From contig CM033395.1 of NCBI GenBank assembly GCA_019426215.1, positions 1,061,501 through 1,125,500 of the forward strand: a DNA stretch of 64,000 nucleotides, given 5' to 3'. The DNA is from Buddleja alternifolia (Eukaryota; Streptophyta; Magnoliopsida; Lamiales; Scrophulariaceae). Below the pieces are notes generated by a model. That model was not told the origin of the DNA. It saw only the letters and a program-made list of their open reading frames with translations, and made no database searches. This document shows positions 12,384 to 23,256 of the stretch, piece after piece (position 1 is the first letter of the stretch; every line of letters begins with the position of its first letter). A program made the position numbers and the translations under genes.

Positions 12384-13005
12384 AGGAATACAACAATTAT
12401 GAAACTTATTAGAAGATTCATAATTACCTGCTTACACATCAGGAATTACAAAATTCCTCACACTGGGATTTTCCAAAGGAGAATTTTGTGTAGACGGACT
12501 TGCAATTAAACAAAAATATGATGACAGTATGTAAAAAAAAGAATAATAAGTCACGAATCAAATGAATACAACAAGTATGAAACTTATTAGAAGATTCATA
12601 ATTATCTACTTACACGTCAGGAATTACAAAATCCAAAGGGGAATTTTGTACAGTTTCAAAACGCCCAAACAAATGACCCGTTGTAGAAACACCTAAAAAT
12701 GCAAATCAAAAAAAGTTAAATTACTTTACAATTCAGCAAAAAAAAGAAAAATAATCTACACAAATAGAAAATTTGGTGGTAAATATGATGACACAATGTA
12801 AATATAAGAATAAACCACCTTGATGCAAATCGTGAATTGTAGAAATCCCCACACCACTTGAAAAAAAATCGTGATACTCACGATTTTCCAACACATGGGA
12901 TTGTGACTGCGTATTTAAATCGGGTACTGTGGGCTGTGTAAAATACGGCATGATTGGGGAGGCAATAACGATGTCACTGAAAGTGTTATGTGCCCAGCGA
13001 GCCAT
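12186..13005 (-). repeat. Copy 2 of a tandem duplication in the MULE 5' region
   Basis: This segment is closely similar to 15362-16143: both encode SRHDFEHPN, FADIENDDIGSDDD and, further right, VPDLNT, with the same short introns between. The minus-strand frame 13005-12733 (MARWAHNTFSDI...) is the least altered version of this exon. Part of the repeat unit is separated from it by the LTR insertion at about 13030-15205. Confidence 0.65.
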
Positions 13006-13029
13006 CTGTTGGCTTGAACATTAACACTG

Positions 13030-14572
13030 TATCAGTCTTATCATTTAGATTATATTAAACATATTACGGAATGCTTCTTTATTGTTATAACTAATGTTAG
13101 TATAAATAAAGATCCCATGGATTACATATGGTTAGGGGAGTGGTCGAGATACATATGGAATGCTCTCAAAGACCTTAATCCTAAATCTGTTCCAAGTCAT
13201 AGAGGCTGTGAGATGTGGGATATCACTGGCCTCGTCAAGACTTGTTCGTGTGTGTAACTTTTCCAAGAGGTCGACTCATTCCATTTTCAATGGCTATTAT
13301 AGCCAATACATGCATAAAGATCCATACTATAGCAAGGATTCCTCGTTGGTACTGTCAAACTTGGAGTCCTTCGATTTTCGTAGTGTGAGATAATCCTTAG
13401 ACCTGAGATGTTATTGGAAAGGGTACTACCCATTCTGCTTTGATATGCATGTGTACTACAGGAGAGTCATACGGTGTGTATATGGGGTATAATCTGGTAG
13501 TACAGCGGAACAATTGACAGTCGGAGAGGATTCATCCAAGGTCACGACTCACGAGTACCCGATATTTCCTATGATGTTGAGTGAAGCTGAATGATTGAAA
13601 AGCCTCTGGCCAGAGCATTGTCTTATAAGAGGGATTGGTGATCCTCGCTTAGAAGACCGGATCATTAGTTGAACCAACATAGTCATAGTTTTCGAGGCTA
13701 TTAGGGTTTCGACCGTCGCCAAGCCTTAGGTCTTAGACGGGAAAAAGATGAAGGGATTTTACTCACACAAAAATTAAAATCTGGAGAGGTTTGCATTTTC
13801 ATCGTTAGCATCTAGGAAGTCGTGACGACGTTGCTAGACATCGAACCACGACGAATAGGTGGCTTGGGTTAATTGGTGAAATTAATCCAAAGCCTAGTTA
13901 ATTATTAAGAATAATTAATCTAGCCAATGGAAGGACTTATTACTAGCTCGTTAATGAGCCTAAGGGGTCACACACAATACTTAGTGTAGTACCTATCGGC
14001 TAGTTAATTCTTTGTGAATTAATGGAAAGATTAATTAATTGAAATTAATTAATAAAAAAAAGAATAAATTAATTAAGTGGTCTTAATTAATAGTAGTATT
14101 ATAATTTAATATTAGATTATTAAATTGGAAAATATTAATTAATTAATTAGTGGTCTAATTAATTAATATGTGAAAGAAAAAAAATATATATATATATAGA
14201 TATATACACGTGGCGTGTAATGTGTGTATAGATTTGGTGGAAAGATTTTATCTTGTTCACCAAGTCTATGTATATATATATATATATAGATATATTTAAT
14301 ATATATATATATATATATATATCTTATAATATATTTGGTAGAATCTATTCTGATTAATTAGGTAACTAATTGATATGGAAAGATCTTGTAAATATATATT
14401 AGGATAACTATTGAAGATATGGAAAGATCTTATTTGATAAGATATGATATATTTGATATGTATCAAATATATGAAAATATCTTTTTAGTTGAAAAGATAT
14501 CCAATTAATTAAGAAAGAGAGTTTGAAAAAGAATGAAAACTAAATAAAATAATATAACACACACACACACAG

Positions 14573-14614
<42 letters not shown>

Positions 14615-15205
14615 TACACACACCTTTTTGGAGTGTGAACACACACATTAGGCGTGTGTGTGTAGGGGGCGTGTATGCCCTATATATATGTGTGTGTGTG
14701 TGTTGTTTTATTTTTCAATCAATCATTCTATTAATTTTAAGTTTCTCTCAAGAGTTTTTCATAAGATAAAAATAAGGTTTTAAGTTTTAATTCTTTCTCT
14801 CTTTCACTTCCACCTCTTTCACAATAAATTTTTCCAACTCATGTGTTGAGTACGACGAATACCAAAATATATTCCTACCCATTTCATAAGCCAACATTGA
14901 TATTCTCCTTGCTAGCACTAGTGGAGATAATCGAGGGTACGAGCTAAGGTGTGGATAAACTTAGAGGCACAACACTTGGGGCGCTAGGGCAAATCCATCC
15001 GGAGAGGTGAAGCAAGGAGTTACTTAAAAAGACGTTGCTGATTTTTGGTCTTCAAGAGGTAAACACGAGAAAACTTATCTCTAGGATAGTTTTGAATCCG
15101 ATGGTACCATGTCTGCCTAGCCTAATTTCGGGGATGCCGTTTCAATTTTTAAATTTATATGTCTTCCGCTGTGCTCGGAGTCCCCGGGGGTTGGACCGAC
15201 CCCAA
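13030..15205 (+). mobile_element. Copia-type LTR-like insertion with long AT/CA microsatellites
   Basis: The segment separates two halves of a duplicated MULE exon. Its right end reads CTTCCGCTGTGCTCGG and then GGACCGACCCCAATA, close to the usual copia LTR end (CCCCAACA with a C-to-T change). No coding domains are present. Microsatellites of AATT, TATA and CA/TG types fill about 14040-14705. The left boundary is uncertain (TGTTAG at 13095 is one candidate), so it may be a solo LTR or a decayed non-autonomous element. Confidence 0.5.
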
Positions 15206-15218
15206 TAGTCACTGGTTA

Positions 15219-16327
15219 ACAACGATCTGTATTGACCCTGATGTTGAATTGGTTCTTTTTCAATATAAAGCTCGACAAATTCATCAACAATGTTAGGATC
15301 CAAAAAAATGCTAAATTCTCATCGTCTTTGATCTCCATTGTGCTCTCCCTCATCACATTGTGCTCGGCGTCTGAATGATTATGGATCAAACAGTCAAAAT
15401 GATCATTGTCATCATCACTCCCAATATCATCATTCTCAATGTCTGCAAAATCATTAGACCCAAAATTGGGATGCTCAAAGTCATGACGACTTTGTGTAGA
15501 TGGATCTGCGATTAAATATAAATAGGATGACAGTATGTGAAAATAAAAATAACAAGTCATGAATCAAAGGAATACAACAATTATAAAATTTATTAGAAGA
15601 TTCATAATTACCTGCTTGCACATCAGGAATTACAAAATTCCTCACACGGGGATTTCCCAAAGAGGAATTTTGTGTAGACGGATCTGCAATTAAACAAAAA
15701 TATGATGACAGTATGTAAAAAAAAAAAAGAATAACAAGTCATGAATCAAATGAATACAACAATTATGAAACTTATTAGAAAATTCATAATTACCTGCTTG
15801 CACGTCAGGAATTACAAAATCTAAAGGGGAATTTTGTACAGTTTCAAAACGTCCAAACAAATGACCTGTTGTAGAAACACCTAAAAATACAAATCACAAA
15901 AAGTTAAATTATTTTACAATTCTGCAAAGAAAAGAAAAATAATCTACACAAATAGAAAATTTGGTAGTAAATATGATGACACAATGTAAATATAAGAATA
16001 AACTACTTTGATGCAAATTGTGAATCGTAGAACTCCCCACACCACTTGAAAAAAAATCATGATACTCACGATTTTCCAACACATGGGATTGTGACTACGT
16101 ATTTAAATCTGGTACTTTGGGCTGTATAAAATACGACATGAATTGGGGAGGAGAGGGGGGGTTAGTTAACGACGTCACTTGGCTTAACAACGATCTGTAT
16201 TGACCCTGATGTTGAATTGGTTCTTTCTCAATATAAAGCTCGACGAATTCATCAACAATGTTAGGATCCAAGAAAATCGCTAAATTCTCATCGTCTTTGA
16301 TCTCCATTGTGCTCTCCCTCATCACAT
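15219..16327 (-). pseudogene. Duplicated MULE 5' coding region
   Basis: The minus frame starting at 16325 begins MRESTMEIKDDENLAIFLDP and continues to VPDLNT. The same start recurs at about 15351 (MRESTMEIKDDENLAFFW) directly after the SDAEHN end of the next copy. The unit 15362-16327 is therefore followed in tandem by a second copy, 15219-15358 plus 12186-13005, which was then split by the LTR. Indels and stops show that both are non-functional. Confidence 0.6.
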
Positions 16328-16329
16328 TT

Positions 16330-17325
16330 CTCTTTTCAAATTTAAATTTTATAATTACTTTTAATGAAAAATGATTTGGATCAGTTCTTGTTCTCGGCTA
16401 TAACTTCTCTAACAATTCAGCGTATGTGATCGTACGATGTACTCTCATGTTAGTGCTTGGACGAGATCTATATCTCACTGAATTTGAGTCTTCAATAATT
16501 TGACCATCCATGTATATTAAAATATTAACTGTGTTCGCCCTCGATATTTTCTATATAATATCAAAATTCAAACTATAAATTAACACTAAATTCAAAATTA
16601 TACGTACAAACTATAGTTCAAAAAATGAAATTATACTTCTATATTACAAATTAAACCTAAAAGTTATAACTACTCATTCGAAATTATACATACTATGTAA
16701 ACCTAAACATTTGAAATTATACTACAAACTTATATGAAAATTTAAACCCTAACAAAATTCGAAATTATACCTAAAGATCCGAAATTATACTTAAATTTCT
16801 ACATAATAACAAACTAACACTTATATCAAAGCTCAAACCATAAAAAAAGGCTAAAAATTGACATTAGACCTAAATGTCAAAATTAAACATAAAAAAATTT
16901 AATTAAACCTATTAATTCAAAAATTATACTAGTATATTCGAGAATCATACCAAATAATTAAAAAATTAGACCTAAAAAATAGAATTTATAACTAAAATTC
17001 AAGTTTTTAACCCTAAATTACAATATCATTACAGTAAGATACAAACAATATACAAACCCTACATTTAACAAAGTTAACAATATAATAAATAGACTTACCT
17101 TAATTTCTTGGTTGGAGGACAAATTTGGAAGACAAATTAAAAAAAAAAAATCTTTGTGAACAATGATGAGTGAGAAGAGAAGAGAAGAGAGGAGAAGAGG
17201 AGAGGAGCAAAAAGATTGGCTGTGAGAGGACTCAATACTCATATACGTCGAACATTAAAAAAAATATATTAAAATGAGACGACACTATGTCGTCTCACTT
17301 TAATTTAATAAAAAAAATAACAAGT
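16330..17325. repeat. Right inverted end of the MULE
   Basis: The complement matches 8130-9200 and includes the GA/CT-rich tract at about 17175-17210 and a terminal 23 bp palindrome at 17275-17297 (TGAGACGACA around CTA). The transcription start of the lost transposase gene would lie here, since coding runs leftwards. Confidence 0.7.
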
Positions 17326-17835
17326 ATGTCGTCTCTTATCGTTTCATGCTATTTTCTGATTTTCATGTATTGTTGTCGCATTTTTTTATTTTTCAATTAT
17401 TTTCTTGTTATTTTTTTAATATTCCTCTATGTTTTATTATCCAACGTATCAAAATTCATTTGCAAGCCGAGGTACTAACTGGGGTTTGTTCGTATCCGAG
17501 CTTCCAACTCAACCCAAGTCCAACGTTGTCCGAATAGCGATTCCCTGTATCCATTCCAGCCCTTTTAGAGGATTGAAATAAGATAGACAGCACATGTCGG
17601 CGATTCTGGCGACCTCACCAGTTTTTTCTGAAATTCATTGAGTCAATTCATCGAACAAGTGGTGGACATTGCCATGTATATATGTATGTTGAAGTGAACT
17701 TTCGTTCATCTCTGGCTTCAAATGTTCCAATCTTTTGTTATTTCATGTATAATGTATGATGTTTTATTTTGCTTGAGTTTCGAGGAGTCATTTTAGTGAA
17801 TAAGTGGTCTGCAAAGTCCTAATATTACATCAGGG
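17326..17835 (+). promoter_or_regulatory. PRORP1 upstream region and probable 5' leader
   Basis: About 510 bases separate the MULE end from the PRORP1 start codon. The stretch 17460-17640 is more GC-balanced than its surroundings and probably holds the transcribed leader. A TTACATCAG just before the ATG looks like a splice acceptor, so a 5'-UTR intron is possible. No clear TATA box was chosen. Confidence 0.35.
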
Positions 17836-20800
17836 ATGCTCTGCCTCACTGCATCTATCTCACCTAAAACCTCACCCCTCTTTTCCCTCTTATGTAAAAC
17901 CTCTAATGCACGGTTTTTCCATTCTAAACTGTTCAATTATTTTTCACACAAGTACAGATTGCCCATTATATTCAATGCCAAAAGCCAACCCAAGAATCCC
18001 ATTTCCATGTCTAGAAAAGCACCCCATTTTTCCACCACCTCAGCTGAAGCTCTCCTCCAAAACTCTAAAGATTTAGGTACTCGGAAGTCCAGGAAACAAG
18101 CACGTCGAGAGTTACCGGAAGTGATTCTCCGTGCGAAGCTCGATCAGTGTTCGAAGAACGGAGACTTAGCCGAGGCACTTTGCCTTTACAATGAGGCCAG
18201 GGTCAATCATGTGCAGCTTAATGTGTATCATTACAATGTGTTGCTTTATTTATGTTGCCCAAAAGGTGATGGTATCGAGGAGGGTGGCCAGGAATTTGCT
18301 ATGTTGGATAAAGGGTTTAAGATTTTTAAGCAAATGGGTACTGATAAGGTGGAACCAAATGAGGCGACATTCACGAATGCTTCGAGGCTGGCAGCAGCCA
18401 AAAGGGATCCTGAATTGGCTTTCGATTTAGTTAAGCAAATGAAGGATCATGGGATTGTTCCAAAATTGAGGTCTTACGGGCCGGCATTGTTTGGGTTTTG
18501 TAAGAAAGGGATGGCTGATAAGGCATATGAGGTGGATTCTCATATGGTGAAAAATGGGGTCTTAGCAGAGGAGCCTGAGCTTTCTGCACTTCTCAGAGTT
18601 AGTTCTGAAGTCGAGAGAGAGGAGAAAGTGTATGAAATGATGCATAGGTTAAGAGCAACAGTGAGGCAGGTGTCGAAAGAGACTGCAGCTATAATGGAGG
18701 AATGGTTTAGTTCAAATAAGGCTGCTGAAGTTGGGTTAGAGAAATGGGATGTGGGAAAGGTGAAGAAAGGGTATGTGGATGGAGGGGGTGGATGGCATGG
18801 TCAAGGATGGTTAGGGAAAGGCAATTGGAGAGTGGTGAGGACTAAAATGGACGAGACTGGCATATGCCAGTCGTGCAAGGAAAAGCTTGTTTGTATCGAT
18901 ATTGATCCAGAGGAGACTGAAAATTTCGCAAAAGCCTTGGCTAAATTGGCTAGTGAGAAAGAAGCTAAAACCAACTTCGCGCAATTTCAGGTATTGAGTT
19001 GGTCTTGGGTTGATGCTGTTAAGATTCTCTATATATGTGCTTCTTGTGGTAGAAGAGTTAGTATTTTCTCATGCTAAATGTTGTAATTTGAATCAAATCC
19101 TATCTCTTTGGTCTTAGCCATGAAATCGTATAAACTGGACTCTTGTTTCCTCATTTCACAAAATAAAATTAGTTAAAATATGTTTTATAGATGATTTCAC
19201 TATGTGTCTTAGACTTTGTAGTTTGTAATACTTTTCAGAATGCAGGAAGCAGTCAAAATGCTTGCAGCTGTTCATTTGAATAAATATTCTTGTGTTTTTT
19301 AATTTATTGGCAGGATGTGTTCTTCTAAATGGTGTATTAGAATGTCAATAAATTACGTTATATACTTTGGGACTAGCAACCCAACAATCTATTTTACCAA
19401 ATTTGGATGTGCCATACTTGTGTATTGTGTACTATGGCCTTGTTGGTTTATGTTTTCAAATTCCATTTTCAATATCCTGGATCACAAAATTCTAAAAATC
19501 CATAACAAAAACCATTCTCATCTAAATTCTACTCTTTTCAACTTAACTTTTTCAATCCCCCACATAACTACCTATCAATCACTATATCAATCATTTCACA
19601 CATTTATCAATCAACATCATTTCCTCCAATCATTACTTTTTTATTCCATCTTCCACATTTTACTATATATTAATAATAAATTTCAAATTTCAAATTTCAA
19701 AATATATTAATAATAAATTAACTTTATATATCTATCTATCTTCACATAATCATTACACAAATAACTAACTCAATTATTTAACTCATCATACATCAACCAA
19801 TTATTATTGATTTGACACATTTTACAAATCTCAACCATTTTTAAAAACATAAACAAACACAACACACATCACATCAATTCTCACACGAATCCATGTAGTA
19901 CGCATTTCTTGAGAAATTTTCAGAATTTTATCTCAAAAACATAAACAAACAGAGCCTATACTTTTCTTGATAACTTGTTCGCGAGTTTCTCAGCCCGGTG
20001 CTAAGTATAGAATACAAACAGCGGAAAAACTTGTCAATGTTAGATTGTATTGCATAAAGCTAATGGCACTGATGTTATAATCATGCTAGGCTATTTTATT
20101 ATCTGAAAAGTATTTGGCTGAAGTAAGATGTTAAGCTTAGAAGCTGCAGTTCATGAATTTAATCTAACGATGTGTTTATTGTCATGGCAAAGGAGCAATT
20201 CGTATATCATGTTTCAGCCACTTAGTTTAGTAATCAAGATTGTGAGTCTAATGGTAAATGTGGTGGTTCAGGAGTGGCTTCAACGGCATGGTCCATTTGA
20301 TGCTGTGATTGATGGTGCAAATCTGGGTCTTGCTAATCAACATACCTTCAGTTTCGCTCAGGTAAAAATGAAATTTGATTACCTCTGTATTTATTCTCTG
20401 TGGTATAATGCAAGGAATGAAAACTAAGGATGTGAAATGTGTCTTTATGTAGTCTTGAAAATTATGCATGTATAAATGACTCGTATTGGTCCTTTTGTTG
20501 GTAGATCATGAGAGTTGTGAAACAATTACGTCAAATCAGTCCATCAAACAAATTTCCTCTCGTTGTTCTACACCGAAGCCGAGTAACTGGTGGTCCAGCT
20601 CAGCACCCTAACAACAAAAAATTATTGGAAAGCTGGAAAAAGGCTGGCGCACTTTATTCTACACCTCAGGGTTCAAATGATGATTGGTACTAAATACTAA
20701 TGTTAAGAATTTTATTTGATGTTCTAGCACTATTATCTTTGTTTTTCTCTTTCTAAAATTGAAATATAATGCCTTCTGACTATGCATGGAATTCATTCAA

Positions 20801-22812
20801 CAGTAATAACATACATGCTTTGACCTTCTTTTTAGCATATGGACGCATAATATTATCTTATGTGGCAAATATCTATGCAATGCACATCTAATTCTAAGCA
20901 GTTTCCTTTTGTGTATCGGTAAATGTTTCTGTAATCCATGTTTTCTTTTTTTTCTTGTATAGGTATTGGTTGTACGCTGCTGTTATGTGGCAAATATCTA
21001 TGAAATGCACATCTAATTCTAAGCAGTTTCCTTTTGTGTATCGGTAAATGTTTCTGTAATCCATGTTTTCTTTTTTTTCCTGTATAGGTATTGGTTGTAT
21101 GCTGCTGTCAGTTCCAAGTGTTTGTTGGTGACAAATGATGAGATGAGAGACCACTTGTTCAATCTTTTAGGCAATAGCTTTTTCCCTAGATGGAAAGAAA
21201 AACATCAGGTATTAGTTATTTTCTTTCATATTGCTTGAAACTTAATTGTGTGCTTAACAAATGACCTTTATTTATTAAACTAAATTTCTATATTGCTCTA
21301 GTTTGACTAGTGATTGTTGCTTGCTGAGATAGGAAGAAAGCATGGGCGTAAAATCTTGCTTATGGATCGGAGCTCTGCTTGAATTTTATTGCTATAGATG
21401 TTTAATATTCATAGATTTCAATATTACTAGAACACAATATTCCAAACAACTCCAACTTCGGGCACTCTATTGCTTGATGCGTTTGTTTATGAAATAATAT
21501 TAATTGTAAACCAATAATCAAATATAAAAGATTTATTGTAATGGATTTGAAATCTAAAGGTCCAAAATCCTTCATTCCAAGGCGAACCTAACACTTTCCT
21601 CTTCATTTCTGTTGCAATTAGATTTTTTTTCAGTACTATGAAGTCCTTATGACCTCATAGAAGAGGGGCATTTCCCTTTGTGTAAGATCGCAAAGAGGCT
21701 ATAGTCTATACTACACATTTACGCCCGAAAGAAATGTACTGTGCAGTCCACGCAAGTCTATGACATTGGTTATTATATGATTTATTGATTCATGAAAGAT
21801 GGTTTTTTTATTACCTTGCTGGTATCACCCACCACTTAAATTTAGAAAAATGAATAACATTCCTGGCTGGTGGTCCCTAACAATGTTTTTTGGTCCCTAA
21901 CAATTTTTTTTGTTTCTATCTGTTTCATTTTATAGTAATGTGTTATGAATCAGATTCCCAGAGATTGAGTTCGCACCAGGATGCTGAATTTCAGCACCAA
22001 ACCATGTTCCTGTGTTGCTGCTATTTTAATTGCTGTGATTTATTTGCTTAAGTTATTTATTTGTTTCCTTCTAGTAATGGGTTTCCTTTTGTTGTTAGAG
22101 TTTAGTCTGGTAAGGAGTCTTGTTAATAGTATTAGTATTAGCTGTTAATTTGCTAGCAAGTTATTTCCTTTCCTAGTGAGTTTAGGAGTCCTAAGTAGGT
22201 AAGAGTCTTGGCGTGAGTTTATGCAGTAGTATAAAATAGGGTCTGCTCTTGTATCTGAAAATTATTGAGAATATTATTAAGTTGAAAGCTTGGAGCTTTG
22301 GCAAATAATTCTGGGAATTATTTGATTGTGTGTACTTGTTTTATTATCCATCTTTTTGAGTGTGTAATTAATCCAACGCCTAACATAATGTTCTTTCTAT
22401 GCATCACAATAAAGCGACATTCTTTTTCATGTTTATATACTGATTGAATTACTGAGAGTCTGAAACTGAACTATCAGTGTTAGGGAAACAAAAATTTCGA
22501 TGTTTGATTGTTGTGATTCTACCTATGAACGCAGGTCCGGTTAAAACCTTCGAACGAAGGCAATGGGCTGCTCACCTTACACATGCCACCACCTTATTCA
22601 ATTGTCGTCCAGGTACATTAATGTCCCAATAATCCTTATGACTTGTAAAATCAAACTTTTTATGCTGCAATAATTTCATATCTGGATCTTCACTTAAACT
22701 TCTATTAATACTATTGCAGGAGTCGGAACAGGGTAACTGGCATATACCGACAGTTACTGGAGACGATCTTGAGACCGCAAGACAATGGATTTGTGCAACA
22801 AGGACGAAATAA
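17836..22812 (+). CDS. PRORP1: Proteinaceous RNase P 1, organellar (PRORP1)
   Basis: Six exons join in frame: 17836-18990, 20272-20361, 20505-20686, 21088-21208, 22535-22612 and 22720-22812, giving 572 residues, the length of Arabidopsis PRORP1. The enzyme cleaves 5' leaders from precursor tRNAs in mitochondria and plastids without an RNA subunit. Exon 1 carries the targeting peptide and PPR repeats (from about residue 95, KLDQCSKNGDLAEALCLYNE), then the zinc-binding linker with GICQSCKEKL. The NYN-type metallonuclease domain follows, with aspartates D399 (VIDGANLG), D474 and D475 (SNDDWYW) and D493 (TNDEMRDH), the same numbers as the Arabidopsis active site. Intron 1 carries a Tourist-like MITE. 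Intron 3 has a 125 bp tandem duplication that copies the start of exon 4. Intron 4 carries a solo LTR. A Met at residue 58 is an alternative start but would lose the targeting signal. Confidence 0.95.
19436..19956. mobile_element. Tourist-like MITE in PRORP1 intron 1
   Basis: Terminal inverted repeats are GGCCTTGTTGGTTTATG on the left and, complemented, GGCTCTGTTTGTTTATG on the right. The element is flanked by a TAT on each side (19433-19435 and 19957-19959), consistent with the 3 bp duplication of PIF/Harbinger elements. The right-hand 150 bases are related to 32160-32312. No coding capacity. Confidence 0.65.
20858..21107 (+). repeat. 125 bp tandem duplication across the PRORP1 intron 3 / exon 4 junction
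   Basis: Copy 1 is 20858-20982 and copy 2 is 20983-21107, nearly identical (for example CTATGCAA/CTATGAAA, TTCTTGTATAG/TTCCTGTATAG). Each contains a polypyrimidine tract, a TATAG acceptor and the first 20 bases of exon 4. Only copy 2 continues into the true exon at 21108. Splicing at the first acceptor (exon start 20963) would add about 26 foreign residues and then a TAA. Confidence 0.9.
21941..22385 (+). mobile_element. Solo LTR (445 bp) in PRORP1 intron 4
   Basis: The segment begins TGTTATGAATC and ends GCCTAACA, the inverted TGTTA...TAACA of LTRs, and is flanked by exact 5 bp repeats TAATG (21936-21940 and 22386-22390). A TATAAAATA promoter element sits at 22230-22238, in the same direction as PRORP1. 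The length and ends suit a Ty1/copia or TRIM-like LTR; no internal domain remains, so it is a solo LTR from recombination. Confidence 0.9.
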
Positions 22813-23116
22813 TTTTTGAGTAATCTTTAATTTATTGCATTTTTGAAATATTCTTTTATGGAAAATGGCTCGTGTTGGAAAAATGACAACAATAAGGTGT
22901 GAAATGAGGGGTATCATTCGCTACGTGCGTAGATGGGGCTTGTCAAAATTAGATGTAAAATATGATATTGTATTTATAAGATCATATCCTTGTCATGATC
23001 AGAGTATTTATCCATCACCAATCATCCCTCCATTTCAGCATTTTCTAGGTTTTTATGTAACGCAAGAAAACTCAGCATCTGTAGTAATTGTTTGAGGATT
23101 TCAATTTCATGAAACA
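22813..23116 (+). other. PRORP1 3' flank
   Basis: The stop codon at 22810-22812 is followed by an AT-rich tail, presumably 3' UTR. A 76-codon frame at 22865-23095 has no recognisable domain and runs up to a MITE, so I do not call it a gene. Confidence 0.4.
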
Positions 23117-23247
23117 GGGAAAATTGCATAAGACCCCCTTGTGATATGCGAAACCTGCGTCAAACTCCCTTGTGTTAATTTTTTTGCGAATCACCCCTTG
23201 TGTGGCGCAGGTTTCGCATATCACAGGGGGTCGTATGCAATTTTCCC
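23117..23247. mobile_element. 131 bp palindromic MULE MITE with perfect 9 bp target duplication
   Basis: The arms GGGAAAATTGCATAAGACCC (left) and GGGAAAATTGCATACGACCC (right, complemented) continue through TGATATGCGAAACCTGCG, about 42 bp of nearly perfect inverted repeat around a ~45 bp centre. Flanks CATGAAACA at 23108-23116 and 23248-23256 are identical. This is a young insertion that would fold into one long hairpin if transcribed with the PRORP1 3' region. Confidence 0.9.
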
Positions 23248-23256
23248 CATGAAACA

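Larger units (their letters stand above)
8130..17325 (-). mobile_element. Large defective Mutator-like element with long inverted ends
   Basis: The left part (about 8130-9200) and the complement of the right part (about 16330-17325) are alike over about 1 kb: both start with GTGAGACGACATAG, continue into a CT-rich tract, then ACTTTGTTAAAT and GTAATTTAGGGTT, then the same degenerate GGTATAATTTTTGAATT sequence. Coding remnants on the minus strand resemble the N-terminal part of MuDR transposases. Two LTR sequences (9862-11462 and about 13030-15205) lie inside, and a 5' coding segment is duplicated. The catalytic part of the transposase is missing. The exact ends and the 9 bp target duplication could not be fixed. 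Confidence 0.75.

Noticed and set aside
19315..19710. Plus-strand frame of 131 codons in PRORP1 intron 1
   Set aside because: It runs through a MITE and low-complexity AT-rich DNA, with an Asn/Phe/His-rich product.
20963..21040. Upstream copy of PRORP1 exon 4 as the real exon
   Set aside because: It loses the conserved SSKCLLVTNDEMRDH sequence and meets a stop; only the second copy fits the family.
22865..23095. Plus-strand frame of 76 codons after PRORP1
   Set aside because: No motif and it sits in the 3' flank; its downstream part abuts a MITE.
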